From positions 1-64,000 of the forward strand of contig JNKJ01000007.1 of assembly GCA_000702025.1 (NCBI GenBank): a stretch of DNA of 64,000 nt, given 5' to 3'. A program made the translations under genes and the position numbers. Of this stretch, positions 1-8,982 are shown one piece after another. Source of the DNA: Blautia schinkii DSM 10518. Its GTDB lineage: Bacteria; Bacillota; Clostridia; Lachnospirales; Lachnospiraceae. The notes under the pieces are model-generated. The model ran no database searches and had not been told where the DNA came from. It saw nothing but the letters and a program-made list of their open reading frames with translations. Positions within the stretch are counted from its first letter, which is position 1. Each line of letters begins with the position of its first letter.

Positions 1-100
1 GGGGATGTTTAGATTTAAGGGTCAGACGAGAAGGTCTGTCTAAAGAGAGGGGCCCCCCACTTTTCAATGTGTCCACACTTATGGGTACATTATAATCAAT

Positions 101-1315
101 GTGCCCACAGATAGGCTGGACTCCCTTTTTCAGGAGAGTGCAACAGAGAGTGAGGGTAAAATCCAGGTTCATAACCGTTTAGGCGAGTTGGTTTATACAA
201 CCCAGGAAGGCGGAGAGAAGGAGCAGCGAAACGAGAAGGAGCAGCGAGACGAGAAGATGCAGCGAGACGAGAAGAAGGAGCGGGGGCAGGGAGAGGAAGC
301 TTTCTACAGTGAACAGGAGGCTGGGACTTCCGGGCTTACCGTTTCTTACAGTCTTGCCCGCGAGGTGCTGAGAAGCCGGGTAAGGACAATGAACAGGCAG
401 GCGGTGGGAATTGTCATTGGGATTTGTATTTTTTCCGCAACGCTGGGCATCCTCATCAGCCGTCAGTTCCACAAGAGGATGAAGGTGCTGGTAGAGGCCA
501 TGGAGCAGGTGGAAAGCGGCAATCTTGCGGTGAATGTTCCGATTTTATCTAATGACGAAATCGGAAAAATCAGCGCGTCTTTCAATGAAATGTGTAAAAA
601 GCTTCAGGATTACATTAACCAGGTGTATAACGCGGAAATCCAGCGCAAAAACGCAGAACTCAATGCACTGCAGGCACAGATCGACCCACATTTCCTATAC
701 AATACATTGGAAAGTATTAAAGCCCAGGCGCTCAAGGCAGGGGATGAAAAGGCAGCACAAATGGTGTGTCTGTTGGGGAATTTATTTCGCTGGAGCAGCC
801 GTTATAAGGAAAAGGTGGTCTATCTTGAGGATGAGCTGGATTACGTGAAATCCTATCTGGAACTTATGAATTACCGTCTGGATAATCGGCTTGATATCGA
901 TATTGTAAGTGAGGACAGATATCTGGACTATGGTATTCCGAAGCTGATTTTGCAGCCCATTATTGAGAATACCATCCGCCACGGTTTTTCCGGAGAGGGA
1001 GAGAAAAGAATCGTGGGCATTGTGGTGAAACAGAAGCAGGAAAAGCTGGAGATTACCGTATACGATAACGGCAAAGGGATTTCACCGGAAAGGCTCAGCC
1101 AGATAAAGGAAAACCTTGAGGAAGCAGCTATCAATGAAGAAGGCTCCAGTGTGGGAATCAGGAATGTCAATCAGAGAATCCGGCTGATGTTCGGCAATGA
1201 GTACGGAGTGATGATCAGAAGTATTGAAAAAATGGGAACTGCAATAAAAATCGTGATTCCGGCGATACAGAAAAAGGAGATGGAACGCCTTGTACAGGAT
1301 GATCATAGCAGATGA
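101..1315 (+). CDS. YesM/LytS-type sensor histidine kinase, 5' end missing
   Basis: Membrane sensor kinase that would phosphorylate the YesN-type regulator encoded next. The readable part has the end of an extracellular sensor region, a membrane helix at about residues 101-120, a HAMP linker (about 121-173), a His_kinase domain with the phospho-acceptor motif DPHFLYNT (His197) and a C-terminal HATPase with N-box IENTIRHGF and G-box DNGKGIS. The family normally has an N-terminal helix and a full extracellular domain, so the true start lies before the window. GTG 101 is only the first start codon in the open frame. A stop at 41-43 closes this frame upstream while another frame is open across 3-92, so a frameshift near the G4C6 run at 49-58 is possible. 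Residues 39-62 are built from 18-bp repeats. It overlaps the next gene by 26 bases. Family certain, 5' structure uncertain. Confidence 0.85.
   Translation: MPTDRLDSLFQESATESEGKIQVHNRLGELVYTTQEGGEKEQRNEKEQRDEKMQRDEKKERGQGEEAFYSEQEAGTSGLTVSYSLAREVLRSRVRTMNRQAVGIVIGICIFSATLGILISRQFHKRMKVLVEAMEQVESGNLAVNVPILSNDEIGKISASFNEMCKKLQDYINQVYNAEIQRKNAELNALQAQIDPHFLYNTLESIKAQALKAGDEKAAQMVCLLGNLFRWSSRYKEKVVYLEDELDYVKSYLELMNYRLDNRLDIDIVSEDRYLDYGIPKLILQPIIENTIRHGFSGEGEKRIVGIVVKQKQEKLEITVYDNGKGISPERLSQIKENLEEAAINEEGSSVGIRNVNQRIRLMFGNEYGVMIRSIEKMGTAIKIVIPAIQKKEMERLVQDDHSR
215..286 (+). repeat. 18-bp tandem repeat, four units, inside the sensor kinase
   Basis: Four consecutive 18-base units at 215-232, 233-250, 251-268 and 269-286 encode EKEQRN, EKEQRD, EKMQRD and EKKERG. 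The first three are nearly identical and the last has drifted. The repeat keeps the reading frame and gives a highly charged insert in the extracellular part of the kinase, just before the second membrane helix. Confidence 0.85.
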
Positions 1316-2849
1316 TGAGAAGGAAATACGGGAAGGAATCTCGCGGATGCTGGTTTGGGAGGATTATGGAATTCAGATAGCGGGCATGGCCGAGGACGGA
1401 GAAGAGGCCCTGCGCCAGATCATGGAATTTCACCCGGAAATACTGATAACAGATATCCGTATGCCTAAAATGGACGGGCTTGAACTCATCAGCAGAGCGC
1501 TTCAGGCAAAGGAGCCGTGCAGGATTATTGTCCTGAGCGGTTATAACGATTTTGAGCTTGTGCATCAGGCAATGAAGCTGGGGGTCGCGGATTATCTGCT
1601 GAAGCCCTCATCAGAGCAGGAAATGGCAAAGGCTATTGAAGAAATCCTGGACAGCCTTTCCGATAAGGTTATTTCGAGATATGACAATCGTGAACATTTT
1701 GAGCTTTTGAAAAATAATGTGATGAACAGGATTCTTCAGGGGACTATCACATCAAGAGAACTGCGCAGCAGGCTTGATTTCCTGGAATTGGATTTTGATG
1801 AATATAGCTTTGTGGCAGCAGTCGTTCAGTGTATGCCGGGCGAGGAGGAAACCAGGAAGCAGGAGCATGTAATTGATATTTTCAGGGTATGTGAGGAGAT
1901 GCTTGAGGAATCGGGGCTGGGTATCGTATTTACAGACCACCAGTCCAGGACCGTCGTTTTTTTCAGGGAAAAACATATTTCAGCGGACTTTGAGCGGGAA
2001 AAGGATATCTTATATCAGTGCATCCGCAGGATTAACAGGGAACTTCACATGAATGTATCTGTGAGCATGGGGGATAGCTGCGACTCTCACAGGCAGCTTG
2101 CCAAATCATATGCACAGGCAGTAAAAATGCTGGAATATCAATATGTTTTCGGACAGAATGTGGTGTTGCTTTTTACGGAAATTGAACAGTATCTGGCAGG
2201 TGATTCGTATCATCTGGAGGTGGATTTACAGGAGTTTTCTGACTGTATGCGAAGCGGAAAGCTGCAGGAGTGGAAGGCCTGCGTGGAAAAGGTATTCGGA
2301 AGGTTTGGCGGCAGAGAAAAACTTTATGATCCTTTTGCCATACGAAACGCTTCTTTGGAAATCTTGTTTCATATATTCGAGCGGTTTGAATCCTATCCGC
2401 TCTGGGACCGGAACCGGATTATGAGGATGAAGTATGAAGCACTGAATGAGATTTCGGAAAAAACTACGGTTGAGGGAATGAAAAAGGTGCTTATGGGAGT
2501 AGGCGAGGCTCTCCTGGTGGAAAAGACCTATAGCCGTACTGTGAAATATGTGCTGGATTATGTGGAAAAGCACTATGATGACAGCAATCTTTCGCTGGCC
2601 TTTCTGGCGGAGCTGCTTCAGGTGAATACAGCCTATTTAGGACGAGTTTTTAAGAAGGAGTATCAATGCAGCTTTAATGATTATCTGAATTTATACCGGA
2701 TAGAAAAAGCGAAGGAGCTTCTTCGCAGCACGAGCTTTAAGGGCATGGAAATATGCGAGATGGTGGGTTTCGTAAATTATAACTATTTTTACATTATCTT
2801 TAAAAAGATTACAGGGAAAAATCCTTCGGAGTATAGGAGAGAGGATTAG
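1290..2849 (+). CDS. YesN-type response regulator (receiver + AraC DNA-binding domain)
   Basis: Cytoplasmic transcription factor paired with the preceding kinase. The N-terminal receiver has acidic pocket ADDE (residues 7-10), phosphorylation site Asp55 in LITDIRMPKMDG and the conserved Lys in LLKPSS. A middle region of about 270 residues is typical of the YesN group. The C-terminal two-helix AraC domain contains LLQVNTAYLGRVFKKE and ICEMVGFVNYNYFYIIFKK. The TTG at 1290 is preferred because AGGAG at 1275-1279 is about 10 bases upstream and MYRMIIADDE is the usual family start. ATG 1299 is the alternative. It probably controls a sugar operon, either the URO-D/GH36 genes just downstream or transporter genes before the window. 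Confidence 0.92.
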   Translation: MYRMIIADDEKEIREGISRMLVWEDYGIQIAGMAEDGEEALRQIMEFHPEILITDIRMPKMDGLELISRALQAKEPCRIIVLSGYNDFELVHQAMKLGVADYLLKPSSEQEMAKAIEEILDSLSDKVISRYDNREHFELLKNNVMNRILQGTITSRELRSRLDFLELDFDEYSFVAAVVQCMPGEEETRKQEHVIDIFRVCEEMLEESGLGIVFTDHQSRTVVFFREKHISADFEREKDILYQCIRRINRELHMNVSVSMGDSCDSHRQLAKSYAQAVKMLEYQYVFGQNVVLLFTEIEQYLAGDSYHLEVDLQEFSDCMRSGKLQEWKACVEKVFGRFGGREKLYDPFAIRNASLEILFHIFERFESYPLWDRNRIMRMKYEALNEISEKTTVEGMKKVLMGVGEALLVEKTYSRTVKYVLDYVEKHYDDSNLSLAFLAELLQVNTAYLGRVFKKEYQCSFNDYLNLYRIEKAKELLRSTSFKGMEICEMVGFVNYNYFYIIFKKITGKNPSEYRRED

Positions 2850-2900
2850 AAATAGATAAGTGAAAAATAAGACAAAAATAAGAGAGATAAGAGAGGGCTT

Positions 2901-4052
2901 ATGGGAATTCATTTTGAAAAGGAAAGGTATCGGGAGCTGGGTGATATTTATGACAGATGGTGGGAAGGCAGACTAGGACGGCCGCTGGTAAAGGTGATGG
3001 TCAGGGATGCATTCCAGCCTGAGCGGGAAGAGCCGAACGTTCCCCTGTTGTCACAGGCAAATTGTAATCAGCTTCAGTATACGCCGGAGGAGATTATTGA
3101 CCGCATTGACTACGAACTGAGCAAATGCGCGTTTCTTGGGGATGCGTTTCCAATGGTAAACATGTGGACGTTTGGGCCGGGAGCTTTGGCCGGTTTTTGC
3201 GGAGCGGAGCTTAAAAATGATACGGGGTCTGTGTGGTATCAGGCACCTGCACGGGAACTTTCGGATATACATATTCAGTATGACCCGGAAAATATTTGGG
3301 CGAAAAGGATTAAGGATTTATACAGAGCGGGAATGGAACGGTGGCAGGGCAAGGTGGTTTTAGGAATGCCTGATTTGGGCGGTTTCCAAGATGTGATTGC
3401 CAATTTCACAGGAAGCCAGGAATTAATTTTCGCACTGATAGATGAGGAGGAAGAGGTACACAGGCTTCAGCAGGAGGTTTATGAGGCATGGATGGCTGCG
3501 TACAGAGATTTGGCAGGTGTTCTTGCGCAGGGAAATCCGGGATATACGGACTGGGGCGGGATGTTTAGTACGAGTCCGTCATACATTCTGCAGGATGATT
3601 TTGCTTATATGATCGGACCGGATATGTATATGGATTACGGATACCCGGAGATTAAAAGAGCAAGTGAGGAATTGTCCCACACGATTTATCATCTGGATGG
3701 CGTGGGAAATCTGAACCATCTGCCTGCGCTGCTGCGTACCCCGGCGCTGAATGCGGTACAGTGGGTGTATGGCGAGGGGCAGCCCTCCGCCAGACATTGG
3801 ATGGAGGTGTATGAGAAAATTTATCAGGCCGGGAAAGGGATTGAGGTCATTGGAGATTTAGATGATTTCTATGCACTGCACAGTAAATATGGCGACAAAC
3901 TGTTTTATCAGTGTACTGTGGACGGCGGGGACGGTATGGCAGCGAGACTGATGGACGAAAAGGATTGTATACACAACTACCGGGTTTTTCCCAGGGAGAT
4001 GCTTGGGGAAGTTATGAAGCTGTTAGAGTTGGTGAAGAAATACGCTGTGTGA
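2901..4052 (+). CDS. URO-D-fold protein of unknown substrate
   Basis: A 383-residue soluble protein that reads as a member of the uroporphyrinogen-decarboxylase superfamily. Supporting motifs are TFGPGALAGFCGAE, LGGFQDVIANFTGSQEL and YHLDGVGNLNHLPALL followed by QWVYGEGQP. The superfamily includes haem-pathway decarboxylases and corrinoid methyltransferases. I see no H-x-C zinc motif of the methyltransferase branch. It stands between a two-component system and an alpha-galactosidase, 35 bases before the latter, so a role in carbohydrate metabolism is more likely than haem synthesis. The reaction is not known to me. Start ATG 2901 follows a GAGAGG-like site. Confidence 0.7.
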   Translation: MGIHFEKERYRELGDIYDRWWEGRLGRPLVKVMVRDAFQPEREEPNVPLLSQANCNQLQYTPEEIIDRIDYELSKCAFLGDAFPMVNMWTFGPGALAGFCGAELKNDTGSVWYQAPARELSDIHIQYDPENIWAKRIKDLYRAGMERWQGKVVLGMPDLGGFQDVIANFTGSQELIFALIDEEEEVHRLQQEVYEAWMAAYRDLAGVLAQGNPGYTDWGGMFSTSPSYILQDDFAYMIGPDMYMDYGYPEIKRASEELSHTIYHLDGVGNLNHLPALLRTPALNAVQWVYGEGQPSARHWMEVYEKIYQAGKGIEVIGDLDDFYALHSKYGDKLFYQCTVDGGDGMAARLMDEKDCIHNYRVFPREMLGEVMKLLELVKKYAV

Positions 4053-4086
4053 CTTGACGAAGTGTTAATAGACCGAGGGAGATGTT

Positions 4087-6198
4087 ATGGGGAATTGTAT
4101 ACAGGTGAAAGAGTATAACTTTGGGGATATAATAGTTTGTCTGTGTATACAGGAGGATGGACAGGCTGGATTTTCTTTGTACCCGGCTGTGAAGCGGGAC
4201 ATGACTGGCATTATTGAGAGGCAGCGGTATCATCAGGATAATTGTGTGCAGGTCCGTGTAGAGGGAGATGATTACCCTAACGGATTTTCAAACGGGCATA
4301 CATACCGGAATGGGCAGACGTCCAAAGAGCTGGTTTATCAGGAAGATTATATGGAAGAGACTGAGAGCGGTCAGGAACTGCATGTTGTGTTAGCATCCTC
4401 CGCAATCAGGGCAGAACATATTGTCCAATACCGGTGCGGAGAGAATTTTTTGCAGGTGTCTACGGCGGTGACAAATACGACTGACCGGGATTTGGCGCTG
4501 GAAATGCTCTCTAGCTTCTCGATAGGAGGTATATTCCCGTCAGAAAGATATGAAGATATAGGGAGTGTAAAGGTCTGCAGGCTTCGGAGTAAATGGAGTA
4601 ACGAAGGGCGGTTGGAGAAAATTCCTCTTGAGGATTTGCAACTGGAGCCCAGTTGGTCAGGGTATGGAGCTGCCAGTGAACGGTTTGGACAGACAGGCTC
4701 CCTTCCGGTGAGGCGGTTTTTCCCCATAGCCGGGGTGGAAGATGAAGCGGCCGGTGTTGCCTGGGGGGCAAAGCTTTCCGTGCCATCCTCATGGCAGATG
4801 GAGTTTTACCGGAGAGAGCAGGAGCTGTGCTTTTCCGGAGGACTGGCGGATTTGGACTTTGGACATTGGAAAAAGCTCCTGCGTCCGGGTGAGCGGTTTG
4901 AGTCACCGAAGGCTTATTTGACTGTGTGTACAGGCGGTTTTGAGGAGGTTTGCCGCCGCCTGGTAAGCTCGGAAAAGAAGCCGGATCGATGGAAAGAAAC
5001 ACAGCTTCCTGTGATTTTCAATGAATTTTGTACCACCTGGGGAATGCCTTCCGAAAAAAACATAAAGGATATTCTTGCCAAAATCAAAGGCAAGGGTATG
5101 GACTATTTTGTCATTGATGCCGGATGGTATGCTGACGAGGTAAAGGGCTGGGAGATGAGTATGGGCGACTGGAAGATAAACCCTTCTTTATTTCCCGGAG
5201 GGTTTAAGAAGTGTACCGAAATGATTAGAGATGCGGGTATGAGGCCGGGAATTTGGTTTGAAATCGAAACGGTGGGACAGGATGCGCAGGCTTTTGAAAA
5301 TACAGACTTGCTTCTGAAAAGAAATGGGCATGTGATTACTGTGGGCTGCAGGAGATTTTGGGATATGCGAAATCCGGAGGCAATTGCTTATCTTGCGGAG
5401 CATGTGATTGATTTTTTGCGGAAATATAGTTTTTCTTATTTAAAGATTGATTATAACGACAGCATTGGAGTGGGCTGTGACGGTGCAGAAAGTCCTGGAG
5501 AGGGTCTGAGGCAGGCGGTGCTGGCTTCCAGGGAATTTATTAGGCGGATACGGGAAGAACTGCCGGATCTGGTGATTGAGAATTGTTCTTCTGGAGGGCA
5601 TCGGCTGGAAACATCAATGATGAGTATTTGCGACTTTCTTTCTTTTTCTGATGCACATGAGGTGAAGGAGATTCCGGTAATCGCCGCAAATCTGCACAGG
5701 GTGCTGCAGCCTTCTAAGAGCGAGATTTGGGCAGTGCTGCGAAAGACAGATGACGCGCGCAGATTGTATTATTCTATGTGTAATACATTTTTAGGCGTGC
5801 AGTGTTTGTCGGGAGATATCCATGAGCTTAGTCCCGAACAGTGGAACATTGTAGAAGACGGAATTGCATTTTATAAGAGAGTTTCCGGCGTTATCCGGGA
5901 TGGGGAGACATATCTTAAGCAGGAAAATGGAAAGAGTTACCGCCATCTGACCGGCTGGCAAAGTGTGATGCGGGTCGGGGATGAGGGGGCGCAGATTTTG
6001 GTCGTCAGTCACAATTTCTGCGAACCTGCGGCGGATATCGTTTGGAAGCTTCCCGGAGAGTATGAAGTAGCGGAAGTGTTTGGGGAGGAGATGAATTGGA
6101 GCGTTAGTGGTAATATCCTAAGCGGAATGCTGATTGGGGAGTTTGCGGCGTCGGCGGTGTTGCTGGAGCGGAAAGATGGGAGTTTAGTGCAGGATTAA
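4087..6198 (+). CDS. Alpha-galactosidase, GH36 family
   Basis: Hydrolyses terminal alpha-galactosyl residues from melibiose, raffinose-type sugars or galactomannan fragments. The 703-residue length fits GH36. The N-terminal beta-rich part is followed by a TIM barrel with MDYFVIDAGWY, the catalytic nucleophile Asp455 in YLKIDYN, the ENCSSGGHR motif and the acid/base Asp522 in SFSDAHE. No signal peptide is visible, so it is cytoplasmic and needs imported oligosaccharides. It is the last gene of the block and is followed by a strong terminator. It is unrelated in fold and mechanism to the GH4 alpha-galactosidase encoded 4.5 kb downstream. Substrate preference within GH36 is not readable from sequence. 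Confidence 0.92.
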   Translation: MGNCIQVKEYNFGDIIVCLCIQEDGQAGFSLYPAVKRDMTGIIERQRYHQDNCVQVRVEGDDYPNGFSNGHTYRNGQTSKELVYQEDYMEETESGQELHVVLASSAIRAEHIVQYRCGENFLQVSTAVTNTTDRDLALEMLSSFSIGGIFPSERYEDIGSVKVCRLRSKWSNEGRLEKIPLEDLQLEPSWSGYGAASERFGQTGSLPVRRFFPIAGVEDEAAGVAWGAKLSVPSSWQMEFYRREQELCFSGGLADLDFGHWKKLLRPGERFESPKAYLTVCTGGFEEVCRRLVSSEKKPDRWKETQLPVIFNEFCTTWGMPSEKNIKDILAKIKGKGMDYFVIDAGWYADEVKGWEMSMGDWKINPSLFPGGFKKCTEMIRDAGMRPGIWFEIETVGQDAQAFENTDLLLKRNGHVITVGCRRFWDMRNPEAIAYLAEHVIDFLRKYSFSYLKIDYNDSIGVGCDGAESPGEGLRQAVLASREFIRRIREELPDLVIENCSSGGHRLETSMMSICDFLSFSDAHEVKEIPVIAANLHRVLQPSKSEIWAVLRKTDDARRLYYSMCNTFLGVQCLSGDIHELSPEQWNIVEDGIAFYKRVSGVIRDGETYLKQENGKSYRHLTGWQSVMRVGDEGAQILVVSHNFCEPAADIVWKLPGEYEVAEVFGEEMNWSVSGNILSGMLIGEFAASAVLLERKDGSLVQD

Positions 6199-6229
6199 TC
6201 GGGGGAAAAGTTTCCTTAAAAATGATAAT

Positions 6230-6262
6230 AGCCTGAGCGGGAAAGCTCAGGCTAAGTTTTTT
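6230..6262 (+). terminator. Rho-independent terminator after GH36 gene
   Basis: Perfect 9-bp stem AGCCTGAGC / GCTCAGGCT (6230-6238 and 6245-6253) with a six-base loop, followed by AAG and six T. On the opposite strand the hairpin is followed by a T-containing tract, so it may also stop transcription coming from the minus side. Confidence 0.85.
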
Positions 6263-6413
6263 GCTGGAGTTGCAATTTTGGATTTTTATTACTTGTAATT
6301 TCACATGTGAAACCTTCCAGCAGGAAGGGGGTGATATGGTGGAGTACTAGCTTCCTGTTATTATCTGCAACTTTTTTAATCTTTTCTTCCATTTCTTTTT
6401 GCAGCATATTCAT
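6252..6413 (-). CDS. Possible 53-residue small protein
   Basis: A short minus-strand frame starting MNMLQKEMEEKIKK and ending just inside the terminator hairpin. It has a GAGG ribosome-site candidate six bases before the ATG. The overlapping minus frame just upstream reads GYRARTESGKKQYFRRIEEL before a stop, so the region may be the decayed tail of a longer gene rather than a functional small gene. I do not recognise either peptide. Confidence 0.25.
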   Translation of the reverse strand: MNMLQKEMEEKIKKVADNNRKLVLHHITPFLLEGFTCEITSNKNPKLQLQQKT

Positions 6414-6605
6414 TTAATTCCTCAATTCTCCTAAAGTACTGTTTTTTGCCACTTTCTGTCCTGGCTCTGTAACCTAAGATTTATCTTTGCTAGGGTGAAG
6501 TTTTATACAGATGCATAACCAAGATTTACCAGAAAAAATCTTCCATACAAAACAAAAAGATCAAATCCTTTATGTTAAAATAATTCTAGTTCATAATTTA
6601 AGCAC
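6263..6605. other. Intergenic region without a recognised gene
   Basis: AT-rich stretch between the GH36 terminator and the 3' end of the AraC gene. Apart from the possible minus-strand small frame at its left edge I see no coding pattern, structured RNA or strong promoter. Confidence 0.5.
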
Positions 6606-7457
6606 TTAGGAATCTGAAAAGGACTTACTCCGAAAGCTATCCCGGTACTGAGAAGGAGAAATTCCTACAGACTGCTTAAAGGCTCTGGAAAAGTAATATT
6701 CATCGCGCATTCCTACATAAGAACAAATCTCTTTAACTGTGTATTCCGTCCTTTCTAATAGGAGCCGTGAGCGGGTAATCCTGATATTCAGCAGATATTT
6801 CTGGGTGGTAATACCTGTGTACTTGCGGAAAATTTTTGAGAAATAACTCCGTTCCAAGCCAACATGCTCTACCACATCCTGAACAGTAATGGGATAAATA
6901 TAATTGCATTTTATATAGGCCTTCGCTTTTCCAATATGGCCAAGGATGCCAGCCTGGTTCTCCTTTGTATAATTGTGGGAGAGATTATAGGATTCCGCAA
7001 TATTGGCAAATATGGAGAAAAGCAGGGATTGTACGGTGAATTCGTTGCAGTAGCCGACTGTCTCAATCTGTTCCACCAGGCTTCGGATACCCTCATCTAT
7101 AGAATACTGTGGGTGCAGCCTGCGTACAAGGCGGTCTTTAGAAAAGCCTAACCGTTCAATGAAAGTCGTACTGTTTTCACAGGTAAAGGCAAACCAGGAA
7201 AAGTGCAGCGGTGCATCCGGGGAGGTGTGGTAGCTCACAAGCTGTGAGGGAAATATTATGAATATATCATTGGCGCGCAGGGGATAAGTTTTGCCTTCAC
7301 AGATGTAAACTCCTTCACCACTAGTTACGTAATGGATTAAATATTCGGAGCGGGTATGGGGCGGCATTTGAAAAGCCTTGGTGCATTCCTCATATCCGCA
7401 GTATTTGAGATTTACCTCCTGGGGGTATCTTGAAGCATAGTATGATTCAATTTTCAT
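6606..7457 (-). CDS. AraC-family transcriptional regulator
   Basis: A 283-residue regulator with an N-terminal cupin-like sugar-sensing domain (GEGVYICEGKTYPLRANDIFIIFP) and a C-terminal AraC DNA-binding domain. The latter has a first helix-turn-helix around VVEHVGLERSYFSKIFRKYTGIT and a second around ICSYVGMRDEYYFSRAFKQSVGISPSQYR. The start at 7457 is chosen because AGGAGGG lies a few bases upstream on the minus strand; an 18-residue longer frame lacks such a site. It diverges from the CUT1/GH4 operon and is the likely activator of it, sensing an alpha-galactoside or its product (inference from position). Confidence 0.9.
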   Translation of the reverse strand: MKIESYYASRYPQEVNLKYCGYEECTKAFQMPPHTRSEYLIHYVTSGEGVYICEGKTYPLRANDIFIIFPSQLVSYHTSPDAPLHFSWFAFTCENSTTFIERLGFSKDRLVRRLHPQYSIDEGIRSLVEQIETVGYCNEFTVQSLLFSIFANIAESYNLSHNYTKENQAGILGHIGKAKAYIKCNYIYPITVQDVVEHVGLERSYFSKIFRKYTGITTQKYLLNIRITRSRLLLERTEYTVKEICSYVGMRDEYYFSRAFKQSVGISPSQYRDSFRSKSFSDS

Positions 7458-7561
7458 AAAAACATCCCTCCTTTTTTGTATTATATTACAAAGGTGCACA
7501 AAAAACAACATGAATCCATTATAAGGACACGCAGAGGTATTTTGTTTCAGGCCAAAAAAAT

Positions 7562-7567
7562 TATAAT
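7562..7567 (+). promoter_or_regulatory. Candidate -10 box for the alpha-galactoside transport operon
   Basis: A perfect TATAAT stands about 105 bases before the binding-protein start in the divergent AraC/transporter gap. No good -35 box is visible upstream, which fits an activator-dependent promoter. Confidence 0.4.
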
Positions 7568-7671
7568 AGAATTACAGAAACACGTAACCTGCCTATGGCA
7601 AAACCAGTATAGAGTCTGATTACTTTGAGGACGCTGTACCAGGACTAAATCTTAAACAAGGAGGAAAGCAA

Positions 7672-8955
7672 ATGAACAGAAAGCAAGTGGCGACAGGTAT
7701 CTTAACAGCAGTATTGGCCAGCACATTTGTGTTTGGAGGATGGGGCGCAGACATTGTAAAGGCAGAAGGCGAAAAAACGGTAGTCCGGTTTATGGTTGGG
7801 GGATCCGCGGCAGAACTGGAGCAGTACCAGAAAGCTGTGGACGCTTTTAACGAGCAGAGTGAGAATACGCAGGTAGAGTTTGTCGGTGTGCCGGGAGATA
7901 ATTATAACGAAAAAATTATGACACAGCTTCGTTCAAGGGAAGCTCCAGATTGTTTTTATTCCGAGGAAGCATCCTACGGAGAGCTGAACAAATCTGATAT
8001 GCTGTTGGACATCACAGGATATCTTGACGATTCTGAATCTAATCTCAAGCGCAGCGATATACCAGAAAATCTTCTGGAGAATTATACCTATGGAGACATT
8101 ATTACAGGCGTGCCGGTTGATTGTAATCCAATGGTTATCTACTATAATGCAGATTTATTTACAGAGCTGGGATTAAAGACGCCGCAGGAATATGTGGATG
8201 AAGGTAATTGGGATTTTGCGGCGCTCCAGGAGTTGTCGGAAAAACTGCGTGATGCCTCAAAGGTGGGATTTGTATATGAAAACTGGTGGGGACCGTTGTA
8301 TTCCTTTATGTTCTCGTCAGACGTGTCTGTTTATGCTGAGGATATGAAATCCTCTTCGTTTGATACAGAGAGAGCAAAGGCCGGATTAACTTATCTGGAT
8401 AACAACATCAAGTCAAAGGCGTTTACCTTTGCGGGATCACTGACAAGCGGTGAGTCACCGGATACACTCTTCGTATCAGGACAGGCCGGAATGCTGTATG
8501 CCGGACGCTGGTATGTGGCGGATTTTACGGACTTAAGCTTTACTTACGATGTGGTGCCATTCCCTTATTATGAGGATGCATCGCAGACGATGTGTGCTAT
8601 GCCTGCGACACCGTTAGTGATTAATAAAAACACAGAAAATCCGGATGCAGTTTGGGAGTTTGTTTCCTATTACTGTGGGGCACAGGGACAGAACATCCGT
8701 ATGGAAGGTCAGGGAAATGCAGTTCCTACAGTTGATGGTCTGGAGGAAATTGTATTGACCGGAACTCCGGAGCATGCTCAGTATTTCCTGGATGCAGTAG
8801 ATACTGCGCTTGTTTATCCCGAAGCGGAAGCGCTTCATCCCGGAATGACTGACACCATCACAGGTGAGGTTGAGAAGCTTTTGGTTGGTGAGCAGGATGT
8901 GGACCAGACACTTGAGAATATTATATCCGAAGTGGATAAAGAACTGCAGAAATAG
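7672..8955 (+). CDS. CUT1 sugar-binding protein (family 1 solute-binding protein)
   Basis: Extracellular receptor for an ABC sugar importer. Residues 1-31 form a signal peptide with a basic start, hydrophobic core and VKA-EG cleavage-like site. There is no lipobox Cys, unusual but not rare for a Gram-positive binding protein. The mature part follows the MalE-type pattern (FMVGGSAAELEQYQKAVDAFNEQS, AGMLYAGRWYVADF, PATPLVINKNTENPDAVWEFVSYY). The strong AAGGAGG site lies eight bases before ATG. It is the first gene of an operon with two permeases and a GH4 alpha-galactosidase, so the ligand is probably an alpha-galactoside such as melibiose, raffinose or galactinol (inference). Confidence 0.9.
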   Translation: MNRKQVATGILTAVLASTFVFGGWGADIVKAEGEKTVVRFMVGGSAAELEQYQKAVDAFNEQSENTQVEFVGVPGDNYNEKIMTQLRSREAPDCFYSEEASYGELNKSDMLLDITGYLDDSESNLKRSDIPENLLENYTYGDIITGVPVDCNPMVIYYNADLFTELGLKTPQEYVDEGNWDFAALQELSEKLRDASKVGFVYENWWGPLYSFMFSSDVSVYAEDMKSSSFDTERAKAGLTYLDNNIKSKAFTFAGSLTSGESPDTLFVSGQAGMLYAGRWYVADFTDLSFTYDVVPFPYYEDASQTMCAMPATPLVINKNTENPDAVWEFVSYYCGAQGQNIRMEGQGNAVPTVDGLEEIVLTGTPEHAQYFLDAVDTALVYPEAEALHPGMTDTITGEVEKLLVGEQDVDQTLENIISEVDKELQK

Positions 8956-8982
8956 TCCAAAGCAGAGGGAGGGATAAACCGT

